Shown here piece after piece: positions 1 to 8,292 of a stretch of 64,000 bases of DNA. The notes under the pieces were generated by a model. It was not told the DNA's origin. It made no database searches and saw only the letters and a program-made list of their open reading frames with translations. Position 1 is the first letter of the stretch; the number at the start of each line of letters is the position of its first letter. A program made the translations under genes and the position numbers. Origin of the DNA: an uncultured Alphaproteobacteria bacterium. Lineage in GTDB: Bacteria > Pseudomonadota > Alphaproteobacteria > Micavibrionales > Micavibrionaceae. The stretch spans positions 1 through 64,000 of the forward strand of contig CAMLJM010000008.1 of assembly GCA_946480475.1 (NCBI GenBank). Reading direction: 5' to 3'.

Positions 1-6
1 GCAATC

Positions 7-1836
7 ATGAAAGCGCGTCTGAATGCCCATATCGACATCGAAAAGATGCCAGACAATCCGGTGATTCCGGATCGTTTGGGCGCCTTGTTCTGGCATTTCG
101 TGCGTCAGGCCAAGGGGCCTTTTATGTGGCTGTTGGCGTTCAATGCGGCTTGTGCCACCTTTAATGCGCTGATGATTTACTTCGTAGGCGCTATTGTTGA
201 TGTGCTGACAAGCGGCGGTGCTCCCGCCGAAATCCTGCATAACGCCGTGGGGGTAATTGGCGGCTTTGTGATCTGCGGATTGATTATGGCCCCGCTGACG
301 GGCATTGGCGCGCAATATGTGCATAGCATTGTTGTTGTGCCGTTTTTTGGCAATCTGATCCGTCGTCAGTCGCACTGGTATGTGCTGCGCCATTCACTGT
401 CCTACTTCCAGAATGATTTCGCTGGACGCATAGCCAACAAGGTGCAGCAGATGGGGCCGGCTATTCGTGACGTCATGACGCAATTCATCGGTTCGGTTAT
501 GTATGTGGCGGTTTTTATCGTTTCAACCACGATCATGCTGACATCGGCGGACGGTGTGCTCATCGTGCCGATGCTGCTGTGGGTGGCCTTGTATATAGCA
601 ATCCTGTGGGTTTTTATTCCCCGTGTGCAGAAACGCTCTCTGCGGCTGTCAGAATCGCAAAGCCATATGGTGGGCCGTATCGTTGATAGCTATACCAATA
701 TCATGACGGTGAAATTATTTGCGCGCCGCCAGTACGAGGACGACTTCGTTCTGGGATCTCTGCACCGCCACTCGGGCCGCATCCTGGATAAGAATATTCA
801 GATTTTCCTGATGAATACGACTCTAAGCCTGGCGAATAATGTAATGATAGGCGCTATCTTTGTTCTCTCATTATGGTTATGGGCCAAGGGACAGATTACC
901 CCGGGTGCTGTCGCCATGATCCTGCCGCTGGTCATCCAGGTGCACCACCAGATGCACTGGATCATGTGGGAACTGACCGGCATTTTTGAATGGATCGGCA
1001 CCGCACAGGAAAGCATGCAAACGATTTCCAAGCCGCATCGCGTTACCGATGAGAGCGCGGCGAAGCCATTACATGTAAGTCAGGGTGAGATTCGTTTTGA
1101 AAATGTCGCTTTCCATTACGGCAAGACATCCGGCGTCATCGATGACCTGGATTTTGTCATTCCCGGCGGTCAGAAAGTGGGCCTAGTCGGGCATAGCGGC
1201 GCGGGCAAAAGCACGATTGCCAATCTGTTGTTGCGTTTTTACGACTTGCAGGGCGGGCGTATCCTGATCGATGGCCAGGATATTGCGCAGGCAACGCAGG
1301 ACACTTTACGCGGCAATATCTCTATGGTGACACAGGATACATCACTGCTGCATCGCTCGATCATCGAGAATATCCGTTATGGCCGTCCGCATGCAAGCCG
1401 TGAAGAAGTTATCGAAGCCGCGCGTAAGGCGCAGGCGCATGATTTTATCCTGACGCTGGAAGATGACCGGGGCCGCAAGGGGTATGATGCGCATGTGGGC
1501 GAACGCGGCGTGAAGCTATCCGGTGGTCAGCGTCAGCGTATCGCGATTGCCCGCATTATCCTGAAAGATGCGCCGATCCTGATTTTGGATGAGGCGACAT
1601 CAGCGCTTGATAGCGAAGTTGAAACTTATATCCAACAGCAATTGACTACGCTGATGCAGGGCAAGACCGTCATCGCGATTGCGCACCGCTTGTCAACCAT
1701 TGCGCGCATGGACCGCCTGATCGTAATGGACCACGGCGAGATCATTGAAGATGGCAGCCATGCTGAACTCGTAAAGAAAGGCGGACATTACGCCCGCCTG
1801 TGGTCATTGCAATCCGGCGGTTTCCTGCCGGAATAA
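7..1836 (+). CDS. ABC exporter, fused permease-ATPase
   Basis: A 609-residue half-transporter with an N-terminal six-helix ABC exporter membrane domain (about residues 35-330) and a C-terminal ATPase. Walker A GHSGAGKST lies near residue 395, the Q-loop at VTQDTS, the signature LSGGQRQR near 504, Walker B ILILDEA with D-loop SALD near 525, and the switch histidine in AHRLST near 560, so the ATPase looks fully active. Such proteins work as homodimers or heterodimers in the inner membrane and export lipids, drugs or peptides; the substrate cannot be read from sequence. No partner gene is visible because the gene begins at the window edge. An in-frame start further upstream, outside the window, cannot be excluded, although the length is normal for the family. 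Confidence 0.9.
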   Translation: MKARLNAHIDIEKMPDNPVIPDRLGALFWHFVRQAKGPFMWLLAFNAACATFNALMIYFVGAIVDVLTSGGAPAEILHNAVGVIGGFVICGLIMAPLTGIGAQYVHSIVVVPFFGNLIRRQSHWYVLRHSLSYFQNDFAGRIANKVQQMGPAIRDVMTQFIGSVMYVAVFIVSTTIMLTSADGVLIVPMLLWVALYIAILWVFIPRVQKRSLRLSESQSHMVGRIVDSYTNIMTVKLFARRQYEDDFVLGSLHRHSGRILDKNIQIFLMNTTLSLANNVMIGAIFVLSLWLWAKGQITPGAVAMILPLVIQVHHQMHWIMWELTGIFEWIGTAQESMQTISKPHRVTDESAAKPLHVSQGEIRFENVAFHYGKTSGVIDDLDFVIPGGQKVGLVGHSGAGKSTIANLLLRFYDLQGGRILIDGQDIAQATQDTLRGNISMVTQDTSLLHRSIIENIRYGRPHASREEVIEAARKAQAHDFILTLEDDRGRKGYDAHVGERGVKLSGGQRQRIAIARIILKDAPILILDEATSALDSEVETYIQQQLTTLMQGKTVIAIAHRLSTIARMDRLIVMDHGEIIEDGSHAELVKKGGHYARLWSLQSGGFLPE

Positions 1837-1855
1837 CTTCACCGGAATAATTTCA
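1828..1855. repeat. 14-bp tandem duplication over a stop codon
   Basis: CCGGAATAACTTCA at 1828-1841 is followed at once by CCGGAATAATTTCA at 1842-1855, one mismatch apart. The first copy contains the TAA stop of the ABC transporter gene. It looks like a small slippage duplication with no evident function. Confidence 0.6.
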
Positions 1856-1904
1856 TTAGAGCATAGGGATTTGAACGGTAACCGAGCGACGCTGATCCCG
1901 GACT

Positions 1905-2387
1905 TTAAAGCTCTTTCATATAAAACACTTCCGCGACGGCTTCATCGGGGTTAGCGTTCAGGGAGCCAATCTCTCGCAATCCCATTTTCTGGATCGTTTG
2001 GATCATTTTTTCACGATCAGTCTGGGTGGAAATCAGTATCCTTTTGTAGTTTCGTTGCTTGAGATTCTGGAAGCAGAATTCAACCAACGTTCTGGCAACC
2101 CCCTGATCGCGCCAGGCCGGCGCCACGTAGACCCATGACAAGAGCGGCAGCATCATCGGCCATAGGCGATCAATCGCAAGGTATCCGACAGGCTTGCCGT
2201 CAGATGTCGTCGCAAGAAAAATTTCACCGGTATCAATGCGGGATTTTATAAGGGCTTTTTTTTCTTCGTCGCCGCGGGAGTCCGTCGGATCTGTACAATC
2301 AAAAGCGATGCAAACCTCAAGATCCTCGAGTTTTGCCAATCTTGTGGAGACAGGCGTCAGGGCTTTCTGTGTTGCTTCCAAAGTCAT
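1905..2387 (-). CDS. GNAT-family N-acetyltransferase
   Basis: A 160-residue protein with the GNAT fold. The acetyl-CoA pyrophosphate-binding motif A is visible as VYVAPAWRDQGVARTL (pattern Q/R-x-x-G-x-A) around residues 87-102, and the late beta strand with an F-Y-M-K ending resembles motif B. It would transfer an acetyl group from acetyl-CoA to an amine; the acceptor is unknown. It is the last gene of a minus-strand operon behind the aldo/keto reductase and the tautomerase, 5 bp after the tautomerase stop. It faces the ABC transporter gene convergently with 68 bp between them. Confidence 0.85.
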   Translation of the reverse strand: MTLEATQKALTPVSTRLAKLEDLEVCIAFDCTDPTDSRGDEEKKALIKSRIDTGEIFLATTSDGKPVGYLAIDRLWPMMLPLLSWVYVAPAWRDQGVARTLVEFCFQNLKQRNYKRILISTQTDREKMIQTIQKMGLREIGSLNANPDEAVAEVFYMKEL

Positions 2388-2392
2388 GTCGT

Positions 2393-2584
2393 CTATTTCT
2401 GCTCATCTGATTTCAGGACGCCCGCGGTAGCATAATCATGGCGGGCCATATCATGCATAATGATTTTGACGGCGTCAGGTGTCACATTAACGGCTTCACA
2501 GACAGCATCGGTCATTTTTTTAGCCAGGGCACGTTTTTGCTCAACGGTGCGCCCTTCAATCAGGTGAACATGGATAATGGGCAT
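2393..2584 (-). CDS. 4-oxalocrotonate tautomerase family protein
   Basis: A 63-residue protein of the small tautomerase superfamily. After removal of the initiator Met the N-terminus is Pro-Ile-Ile, giving the catalytic Pro1, and the EGR motif supplies the active-site arginine near position 11. These enzymes act as cytoplasmic hexamers that catalyse keto-enol tautomerisation of oxo-acids; the true substrate is not predictable. It lies between the aldo/keto reductase (15 bp upstream) and the acetyltransferase (5 bp downstream), consistent with one transcript. Length is typical for the family (60-80 residues). Confidence 0.9.
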   Translation of the reverse strand: MPIIHVHLIEGRTVEQKRALAKKMTDAVCEAVNVTPDAVKIIMHDMARHDYATAGVLKSDEQK

Positions 2585-2599
2585 ATATCTCTCCTGTCT

Positions 2600-3430
2600 T
2601 TATGCAGCCTTGTCCCATTTGGGCGCCCAGGCGGGGTTAATCAGGCGGCCATCGGGACGGGCGAGAGCAAATATAGCATTCATTTCCTCGTCCGAAAGCG
2701 TGAAATCATAGATATTTATATTATTACGGATGTTATCTTCGCTGGCGGCCTTGGGAATGGCTGCCACGTCTGGCTGTTGTGTTAGCCAGCGCAAAGTAAT
2801 CTGTCCTTCGCTCTTGCCATACTTATCGCCTATTTGCTTTAGGACAGGATTGCCAGCAACCGCGCCACGCGCCAGCGGGCTGTAGGCTGTAACCCACATA
2901 TTATGCGTACGCACAAAATCAATGACGGGTTCCTGCGACAGGAAAGGGTGGTATTCCACTTGGTTATTAGCAATCTTAATGCCGTAATCCTCTATAACTT
3001 CGCGCATCATGGCTACGGGATAATTGGAAACACCGATCAATTTTGCTTTGCCAGTTTTCTGCACGGCGGCCAGTGATTCGACCTGTTCTTGCAAAGGTTC
3101 TTCCGTTACGGGCCAGTGAAGAAGCAAAAGGTCAACATATTCTGTTTGTAGTTTCTTCAGGCTTACATCCACTGATTTTGCTAATTTTGCCTTTGGTACA
3201 TTCTCCATCCAGACTTTAGTCGTCAGGAAGATATCGCGACGGTCGATTCTGGAATTTTTGATGGCTTGTCCAACGGCCTCTTCGTTTTCATATATTTGCG
3301 CTGTGTCGATATGGCGATATCCGACATCAATGGCAAGTTCAGTTGCGCGTACGCATTCATCACCGCGTAGTTTCCACGTCCCGAAACCAAGGGTGGGAAT
3401 ATCTGTGTTCTGAATTCTTATATTTTTCAT
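2600..3430 (-). CDS. aldo/keto reductase
   Basis: A 276-residue NADPH-dependent aldo/keto reductase with a TIM-barrel fold. The catalytic tetrad is visible: Asp in GYRHIDTAQIY, Tyr in the following IYENE, Lys in LTTKVW and His in LLLLHWPV. The cofactor-binding IPKAASEDNIRNN lies near residues 226-238. It resembles the DkgA/2,5-diketo-D-gluconate reductase group, which reduces small carbonyls including methylglyoxal. It is the first gene of the operon with the tautomerase and the GNAT enzyme, suggesting handling of a small reactive carbonyl; that link is inference. Confidence 0.9.
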   Translation of the reverse strand: MKNIRIQNTDIPTLGFGTWKLRGDECVRATELAIDVGYRHIDTAQIYENEEAVGQAIKNSRIDRRDIFLTTKVWMENVPKAKLAKSVDVSLKKLQTEYVDLLLLHWPVTEEPLQEQVESLAAVQKTGKAKLIGVSNYPVAMMREVIEDYGIKIANNQVEYHPFLSQEPVIDFVRTHNMWVTAYSPLARGAVAGNPVLKQIGDKYGKSEGQITLRWLTQQPDVAAIPKAASEDNIRNNINIYDFTLSDEEMNAIFALARPDGRLINPAWAPKWDKAA

Positions 3431-3487
3431 GATGGTCCTGCATTTGACTGAAACGGATCAATCAGATACGCTTCATACAATAAATTC

Positions 3488-3525
3488 AAGGAGAGATCCT
3501 GCCATACAGGATCCGCGTGATTATG
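3488..3525 (+). promoter_or_regulatory. hairpin-bridged ribosome binding site
   Basis: AAGGAG at 3488-3493 is too far (29 nt) from the ATG at 3523 for normal initiation. Between them lies a perfect 7-bp inverted repeat, GATCCTG (3495-3501) and CAGGATC (3507-3513), with a CCATA loop. If it folds in the mRNA, 19 nt are looped out and the effective spacing becomes about 9-10 nt. The repeat also sits in the divergent gap before the aldo/keto reductase operon and could instead be a protein operator. Confidence 0.4.
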
Positions 3526-3789
3526 TCACACTATGAACAAGGTTTCTGGGATCGTCTTCGGGAAAATGCCCGGGCAATCGTTGAAAAAGAATATGCCGAT
3601 CTGCAAAAGCAGACCTGCGCCCCTGAGCTGTGCCTGCTGGACAGCGACAAGGATATCATGCGCCAACGTCAGGCTCTGTTGACCCAGTTTAATCAGGATA
3701 GGAAGCGTCTGGAGCAGGATAATTGTCGCAGCCGCTTGCTGGCCCTCAGCACGGTTGTGATTATGCAACCGCTCATGCTATTTAAATAA
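3517..3789 (+). CDS. hypothetical small protein
   Basis: I do not recognise this 90-residue protein. It begins at GTG 3517 or, more likely, ATG 3523. It is rich in charged residues and predicted helical (WDRLRENARAIVEKEY near the start, a Gln/Arg-rich stretch around residues 50-70) and ends in a short hydrophobic stretch. It is divergent from the aldo/keto reductase operon. The opposite strand also has an open frame of similar length, so coding on this strand rests on composition and on the possible hairpin-bridged ribosome binding site. Confidence 0.45.
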   Translation: MIMSHYEQGFWDRLRENARAIVEKEYADLQKQTCAPELCLLDSDKDIMRQRQALLTQFNQDRKRLEQDNCRSRLLALSTVVIMQPLMLFK

Positions 3790-3881
3790 TAAATAAAATC
3801 AATGATTTGCATGTTTTATTGGAATTTTAATTCGTTAAGTGTTTAATATTATTATAAAGATTGCAGTAAGGCAGGAAAAAC

Positions 3882-4208
3882 ATGTTTCCACAACTGAAGC
3901 GGGCTTATAGTAATTCAAGTTCAGGCAAGCCGCCGCAGGAACCCGAAGAAGGTGGCCTGTTGGAAGATTTGGCCGCAAAATATGTGGCCCCTTGGCTTAA
4001 AGGGCAGTTGAAATCTGAATATGAAGCTTTGGTGCAAAAGCCCCATCCCCGGGATGTCCGCTCTGTTTTAGCTCTGAGTAAGATCGGCGAGAAGGTCACG
4101 GAACTGAACGTTAGTATAAGCTCAGGCAATCTGACAGCGATAAAAAAGGCTTGGGATTTCAGGAAAAGCCTGCAGTCTAAAGGGCTGGAAGCTGTCTATA
4201 TTGGTTAA
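3882..4208 (+). CDS. hypothetical protein upstream of sdhB
   Basis: An unrecognised 108-residue protein. The first 30 residues are low in complexity (Ser, Pro, Glu), followed by a helical region with ALSKIGEKVTELN near residue 66. It has no signal peptide or membrane segment. AGGCAGGAAAAAC just upstream of the ATG gives a fair ribosome binding site. It precedes sdhB by 86 bp in the same direction, but nothing ties it to succinate dehydrogenase. Confidence 0.6.
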   Translation: MFPQLKRAYSNSSSGKPPQEPEEGGLLEDLAAKYVAPWLKGQLKSEYEALVQKPHPRDVRSVLALSKIGEKVTELNVSISSGNLTAIKKAWDFRKSLQSKGLEAVYIG

Positions 4209-4294
4209 TTCAACTAACTAGCCATTTTGATCTTCACATGAAGAGTAGTAGGCCTTATTCTATATCTTTGTTTTCATTTGAATAAGTGCACATC

Positions 4295-5086
4295 ATGGTA
4301 CAGCTCAGACTTCCCCAGAACTCCAAAGTTAAACCGGGCAAAAAAATCGACGCCGCCAAAGGCGCGAAGAAGGCCAAAACGCTGAAGGTTTATCGCTATG
4401 ATCCGGATGCCGGTGATAATCCGCGCACGGATGAATACACCATCGATCTGTCAAAATGCGGCCCGATGGTTCTGGATGCGCTCATTCATATCAAGAATGA
4501 TATTGATCCGGGCCTGACCTTCCGTCGTTCCTGCCGCGAGGGTATCTGCGGTTCATGCTCGATGAATATTGACGGCAAGAATACGCTGGCTTGTACCAAG
4601 GCGATTGATGATGTGAAGGGTGATATCAAAATTTCGCCGCTGCCGCACTTGCCCGTGCTGAAAGATTTGGTTCCTGATCTTACGCATATGTATGCGCAAT
4701 ACACATCGATTGAACCTTGGCTGAAGGCTGATTCACCGGCGCCGACACGTGAACGTCTGCAAAGCGCTGACGATGCCGAGTTGATGAACGGCGATGATGG
4801 TCGTGGTGCGGCTGCCTGTATTCTTTGCTTCAGCTGCTCAACATCATGCCCCAGCTACTGGTGGAACGCTGATAAATTCCTGGGCCCCGCAATCCTGTTG
4901 CAAGCTTATCGCTGGCTGATCGATACGCGCGATGAGGCAAAAGGTGAGCGTCTTGACCAGCTCGAAGATCCATTCAAGCTTTATCGTTGCCATACTATTA
5001 TGAACTGCACCAACACATGTCCGAAGGGTCTTAACCCGGCGAAAGCCATCGGTGAGATCAAGAAGATGATGGTGGAACGCAGCTAA
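4295..5086 (+). CDS. sdhB: succinate dehydrogenase iron-sulfur subunit
   Basis: The 263-residue iron-sulfur subunit of respiratory complex II, carrying electrons from the SdhA flavin to quinone at the inner membrane. The [2Fe-2S] cysteines are in [10 protein letters not shown] with a later Cys in TLACTK, the [4Fe-4S] set in [12 protein letters not shown], and the [3Fe-4S] set in [18 protein letters not shown] nine bases earlier is in frame, but ATG 4295, giving MVQLRLPQ, is the more usual start. A basic Lys-rich N-terminal extension precedes the ferredoxin domain. sdhC, sdhD and sdhA are not next to it, unlike in most bacteria; separate sdhB loci are known in some alphaproteobacteria such as Rickettsia. 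Confidence 0.97.
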   Translation: MVQLRLPQNSKVKPGKKIDAAKGAKKAKTLKVYRYDPDAGDNPRTDEYTIDLSKCGPMVLDALIHIKNDIDPGLTFRRSCREGICGSCSMNIDGKNTLACTKAIDDVKGDIKISPLPHLPVLKDLVPDLTHMYAQYTSIEPWLKADSPAPTRERLQSADDAELMNGDDGRGAAACILCFSCSTSCPSYWWNADKFLGPAILLQAYRWLIDTRDEAKGERLDQLEDPFKLYRCHTIMNCTNTCPKGLNPAKAIGEIKKMMVERS

Positions 5087-5111
5087 CATTTTAAATACCG
5101 GGGAGAAATAA

Positions 5112-5555
5112 ATGGATGTTGTCAGTGCTGTAAGCTTTCCTTATGCCGCTACGCTGCCATCAGCACTGGGGGCGTTTGCTCTGGGGCTATTGTGGTATCA
5201 CCCCAAGGTTATGGGGCGCCGCTGGATGGAACTACGCGGTCTTACAGCTGATGATATTAAGGTTAAACCCATTCAATATATTTCGACGTTGCTGCTATGG
5301 CTGCTGGCTGCCGCCTTTTTCTCATTTTTTGTTGATATGCTTGAGATCAATAAAATTCATGAGTTCATCAGCTTGGCATGTCTTGTATGGGTGGCGTTCT
5401 CCATGCCGCCTACGGTCATGGGCTCGCTCTATACAGGTATCTCATTTGAGGCGGTGGCTATTGACATGGCTTATCAGTTGGGTGGGTATTACGTATTTGC
5501 CGTTGTGCACATCATGATGATGTTCCTGCCTCAGGTGATTTCAGGCATAGGCTGA
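5112..5555 (+). CDS. DUF1761 family membrane protein
   Basis: A 147-residue protein with about four transmembrane segments. The N-terminal PSALGAFALGLLWYHPKVMGRRWM and the later SLACLVWVAFSMPP fit the DUF1761 family of unknown function. GGGGAG eight bases before the ATG is a good ribosome binding site. It follows sdhB by 25 bp, so co-transcription is likely. It ends one base before the end of the convergent gene at 5557-6147. Confidence 0.8.
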   Translation: MDVVSAVSFPYAATLPSALGAFALGLLWYHPKVMGRRWMELRGLTADDIKVKPIQYISTLLLWLLAAAFFSFFVDMLEINKIHEFISLACLVWVAFSMPPTVMGSLYTGISFEAVAIDMAYQLGGYYVFAVVHIMMMFLPQVISGIG

Positions 5556-5556
5556 T

Positions 5557-6147
5557 TTAATAAGCTTGCGCCATGCTCACGTTGCTGGTGCATACGCCGC
5601 CAGTCACCATGATGACTTTGTTCTTCAGCGCGATCTGTTGTTCGCAATAAGATGTCCCTGTCACAGGGATCATATATTCTTCCCCTTCATTGGCATAAGG
5701 CACTTCGCCCTTCTCCATATTTGTGAAGACAACCGATGCCGTTGTGCCGCTATCCTCCACCCTCACGTATTCTATATGTACGCTGGACTCACGGTTTTGC
5801 ACGGCTTTCATTTCCTGCAGGACATGGCCAATAAAGTCCATACGGCCCATTTCCATTTTCTCTTCACGGGGTTCGCCATTGGCGGGGGAAATATTCATGT
5901 TGGTGGTGAACTTGCTGTTCTCATCTACATGGCTCATAAGCCATGTCGTCACACTGTAGGAATCAGATTCAGGCATAGCCCCCGCGCTGACGCGATTCAT
6001 CTCTTCAACGAAGGCGCTGACGCTGGCTTCGGTTAAACGCGAAGGACTTTGTTCATTATTACGGCTCAGGAATGTGGTCGTCAGGACCAGCCCCAAAAAC
6101 ACATTGAAGCTGGCTAACCCCAGCAGCTCCAGGCTCTTCCCCATCAT
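5557..6147 (-). CDS. hypothetical membrane-anchored protein
   Basis: An unrecognised protein of about 196 residues. The start ATG at 6147 is preferred because GGGGGGAG stands 10 nt before it; an open frame extends to TTG 6207. Residues 5-25 form one membrane segment (ELLGLASFNVFLGLVL), and the rest is probably periplasmic, with two Cys residues near the C-terminus (SYCEQQIAL and GGVCTS) that could form a disulfide. The wording of the tail resembles small secreted bacterial proteins without a named family. It is convergent with the DUF1761 gene. Confidence 0.7.
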   Translation of the reverse strand: MMGKSLELLGLASFNVFLGLVLTTTFLSRNNEQSPSRLTEASVSAFVEEMNRVSAGAMPESDSYSVTTWLMSHVDENSKFTTNMNISPANGEPREEKMEMGRMDFIGHVLQEMKAVQNRESSVHIEYVRVEDSGTTASVVFTNMEKGEVPYANEGEEYMIPVTGTSYCEQQIALKNKVIMVTGGVCTSNVSMAQAY

Positions 6148-6313
6148 TGTAGACGTACTCCCCCCAACAGCATGAACCCGGGCGCCACCCGCAACGCCCA
6201 TTAGCAAATGCTTATCTTCCCAGTATCACGGGGAAATGGTAAATTTTATGGAAAAATTGAGGGGTTCACGCCATTCTCTTTAGGATAAGCAATAGCGGAA
6301 ATCCGCCATTTTT

Positions 6314-6973
6314 TCATCGCTGGCGGCCTAAGCGCTCCTTTTCGCGCTCTTTTTTCATGACCTGTTTGGCCTCAACCCGGCGATGTGTCTGGCCATAGGT
6401 TTCGCGGTAGCGCTCATAGTAATTCTGGTGGTATTCCTCGGCGGGCCAGAACGTAGAAGCGGGTTTAACTTCCGTGACAATTGATCGCTTGAAATACCTC
6501 TCTGCCGTCAGGCGATCTATCACGCTTCGGGCAATTTTGTGTTGCTCTTCATCATGGTAATAAATACCCGAACGATACTGCGTGCCCACATCCACCCATT
6601 GTTTATTGAGTTCTGTGGGATCATGTGCGCGTTTCAGGAAATGTTCAACCAGCTGTTCATAGGTGATTTTCTGCGGATCAAAATAAATCTCCAAGGCTTC
6701 TGCATGCCCTGTTTTACCGGTACTCACATCTTCATAAGTGGGGTTCTCTTTGTGCCCGCCTGTATATCCGACAATGATAAATAAAACGCCAGGCAAGGGC
6801 CGGAACTCACTTTCCGTACACCAGAAACACCCTCCTGCAAATGTGGCAACCGGCGTATTAAGGGGTTTTTCCTGTAAATAATCAGGCCCTGCTTCGGCAC
6901 GGGCGGGCGAAAAGAATGAAAACATGGCTAAAAATATGACTGCCAGGATAGCGGGTCCAAGGGGGCTTTTCAT
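6314..6973 (-). CDS. msrA: peptide-methionine (S)-S-oxide reductase, exported
   Basis: MsrA reduces methionine-S-sulfoxide in oxidised proteins. The active-site motif reads GGCFWCTESEF, with the catalytic Cys in GCFW. The family region VGYTGGHKENPTYEDV and the GHAEALEI block are present. The start ATG at 6973 gives 219 residues and is preceded by AAAGGATG; the longer open frame to 7093 would overlap the divergent MFS gene. The first 25 residues form a signal peptide (FLAMFSFFSPARAEA), so the enzyme should act in the periplasm, unlike cytoplasmic MsrA of Escherichia coli. The gene is divergent from the MFS gene. Confidence 0.92.
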   Translation of the reverse strand: MKSPLGPAILAVIFLAMFSFFSPARAEAGPDYLQEKPLNTPVATFAGGCFWCTESEFRPLPGVLFIIVGYTGGHKENPTYEDVSTGKTGHAEALEIYFDPQKITYEQLVEHFLKRAHDPTELNKQWVDVGTQYRSGIYYHDEEQHKIARSVIDRLTAERYFKRSIVTEVKPASTFWPAEEYHQNYYERYRETYGQTHRRVEAKQVMKKEREKERLGRQR

Positions 6974-7032
6974 GCAGTCATCCTTTCTATACCAATAATC
7001 TAGTACGAAATCCGGTTCCGGAAGGCCATATT

Positions 7033-8292
7033 TTGAATAAAAAATCGATCTTTGCATGGTGTCTGTTTGACTGGGGTAACTCGGCTTTTGCAACTGTCAT
7101 CATTACCTTTATCTTCAGTGTGTATTTCGCGCGCGGTATTGTCGGTGATGAAACGGCAGGCTCAGCGCAATGGGGTTACGCGCTTGCATTATCCGGTATT
7201 CTGATCGCCCTGTTAAGCCCACCGTTAGGGGCGATTGCCGACGATTACGGCTCACGTAAAAAATTCCTCACTTTCTTCTCTCTGCTATGTGTGATCCCGA
7301 CAGCTTTGCTCTGGTTTGCTGTTCCTGATCCTTCTACGGCTAACATTCTGATGGTGCTCACCTTGGTAGTGATTGCCAATATCGGTTTTGAAATTGCCCT
7401 GGTATTTGCAAACGCGATGCTGCCGCATATCGCGCCGCCTGCGATGATCGGACGTATATCGGGATGGGCATGGGGTATGGGGTATCTCGGTGGCTTGCTA
7501 TGCCTTGTGCTTTCACTCGTTTGCCTTGTGGGGCTGGGTGAAATGAAGCCGCTGATTCCACTGCCACAGGAGCAATCGGAGCATATACGGGCAACGGCGC
7601 TTCTGGTAGCGTTATGGTTCTTTATTTTCCTGCTGCCGCTGCTATTTCTGACTGAGGATGTGGCGCGTACAGGTATGAGTATGAGTGTTGCGGCCAAGAA
7701 AGGTTTTTCCGACCTGATTCATACAATCAGGAATATCCGGCAGTACAAGAACCTGGCGACTTTCATGATCTCCAGCATGATTTACCGGGATGGCCTGAAT
7801 ACCTTGTTCGCGGTGGGAGGACTTTACGCGGCGGGTACGTTGGGCATGACATTTGAACAAATCCTGATCTTTGCAATTGGCCTTAACGTAACGGCGGGCA
7901 TGGGTGCTGCCGGGTTCGCATGGCTGGATGATGGCATAGGTTCCAAGCGCACAATTATAATTGCGTTGGCGGGCCTTATTATCACAGGTATCGGTGTGAT
8001 CATGGTGACGGATGTGAAAGTCTTCATTGGGTTGGCACTGGTGCTGGGTATATTCTTAGGCCCCGTGCAATCCGCCAGCCGTACAATGGCGGCACGGCTG
8101 GCGCCACCGGATATGATCAACCAGACCTATGGCTTTTACGGCCTGACGGGTAAATGCATTTCCTTCCTGGGGCCTCTGGCTTTCGCTGTTGCAACGCAGG
8201 CTTTCGATAGCCAGCGTGCGGGTATTGCCACTATTATTGTCTTCTGGCTGGTGGGCATGCTATTGCTGATGAAGGTAAAGGAACAACGATGA
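7033..8292 (+). CDS. MFS transporter, UMF1/Atg22-like
   Basis: A 419-residue permease with about 12 transmembrane helices. The opening FAWCLFDWGNSAFATVI and the loop GAIADDYGSRKKFL match the UMF1 / Atg22-like branch of the major facilitator superfamily, which in yeast exports amino acids from the vacuole; bacterial substrates are unknown. The start is TTG at 7033 with GGAAGG 8 nt upstream. It overlaps the following amidase gene by 4 bp, so they are translationally coupled. A role in moving wall-recycling products is possible from this pairing, but is inference. Confidence 0.88.
   Translation: MNKKSIFAWCLFDWGNSAFATVIITFIFSVYFARGIVGDETAGSAQWGYALALSGILIALLSPPLGAIADDYGSRKKFLTFFSLLCVIPTALLWFAVPDPSTANILMVLTLVVIANIGFEIALVFANAMLPHIAPPAMIGRISGWAWGMGYLGGLLCLVLSLVCLVGLGEMKPLIPLPQEQSEHIRATALLVALWFFIFLLPLLFLTEDVARTGMSMSVAAKKGFSDLIHTIRNIRQYKNLATFMISSMIYRDGLNTLFAVGGLYAAGTLGMTFEQILIFAIGLNVTAGMGAAGFAWLDDGIGSKRTIIIALAGLIITGIGVIMVTDVKVFIGLALVLGIFLGPVQSASRTMAARLAPPDMINQTYGFYGLTGKCISFLGPLAFAVATQAFDSQRAGIATIIVFWLVGMLLLMKVKEQR

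Noticed and set aside
5566..6036. 156-aa plus-strand frame opposite the 196-aa gene
   Set aside because: The minus-strand gene has a membrane helix, a ribosome binding site and normal composition; this one is His/Cys/Phe-rich.
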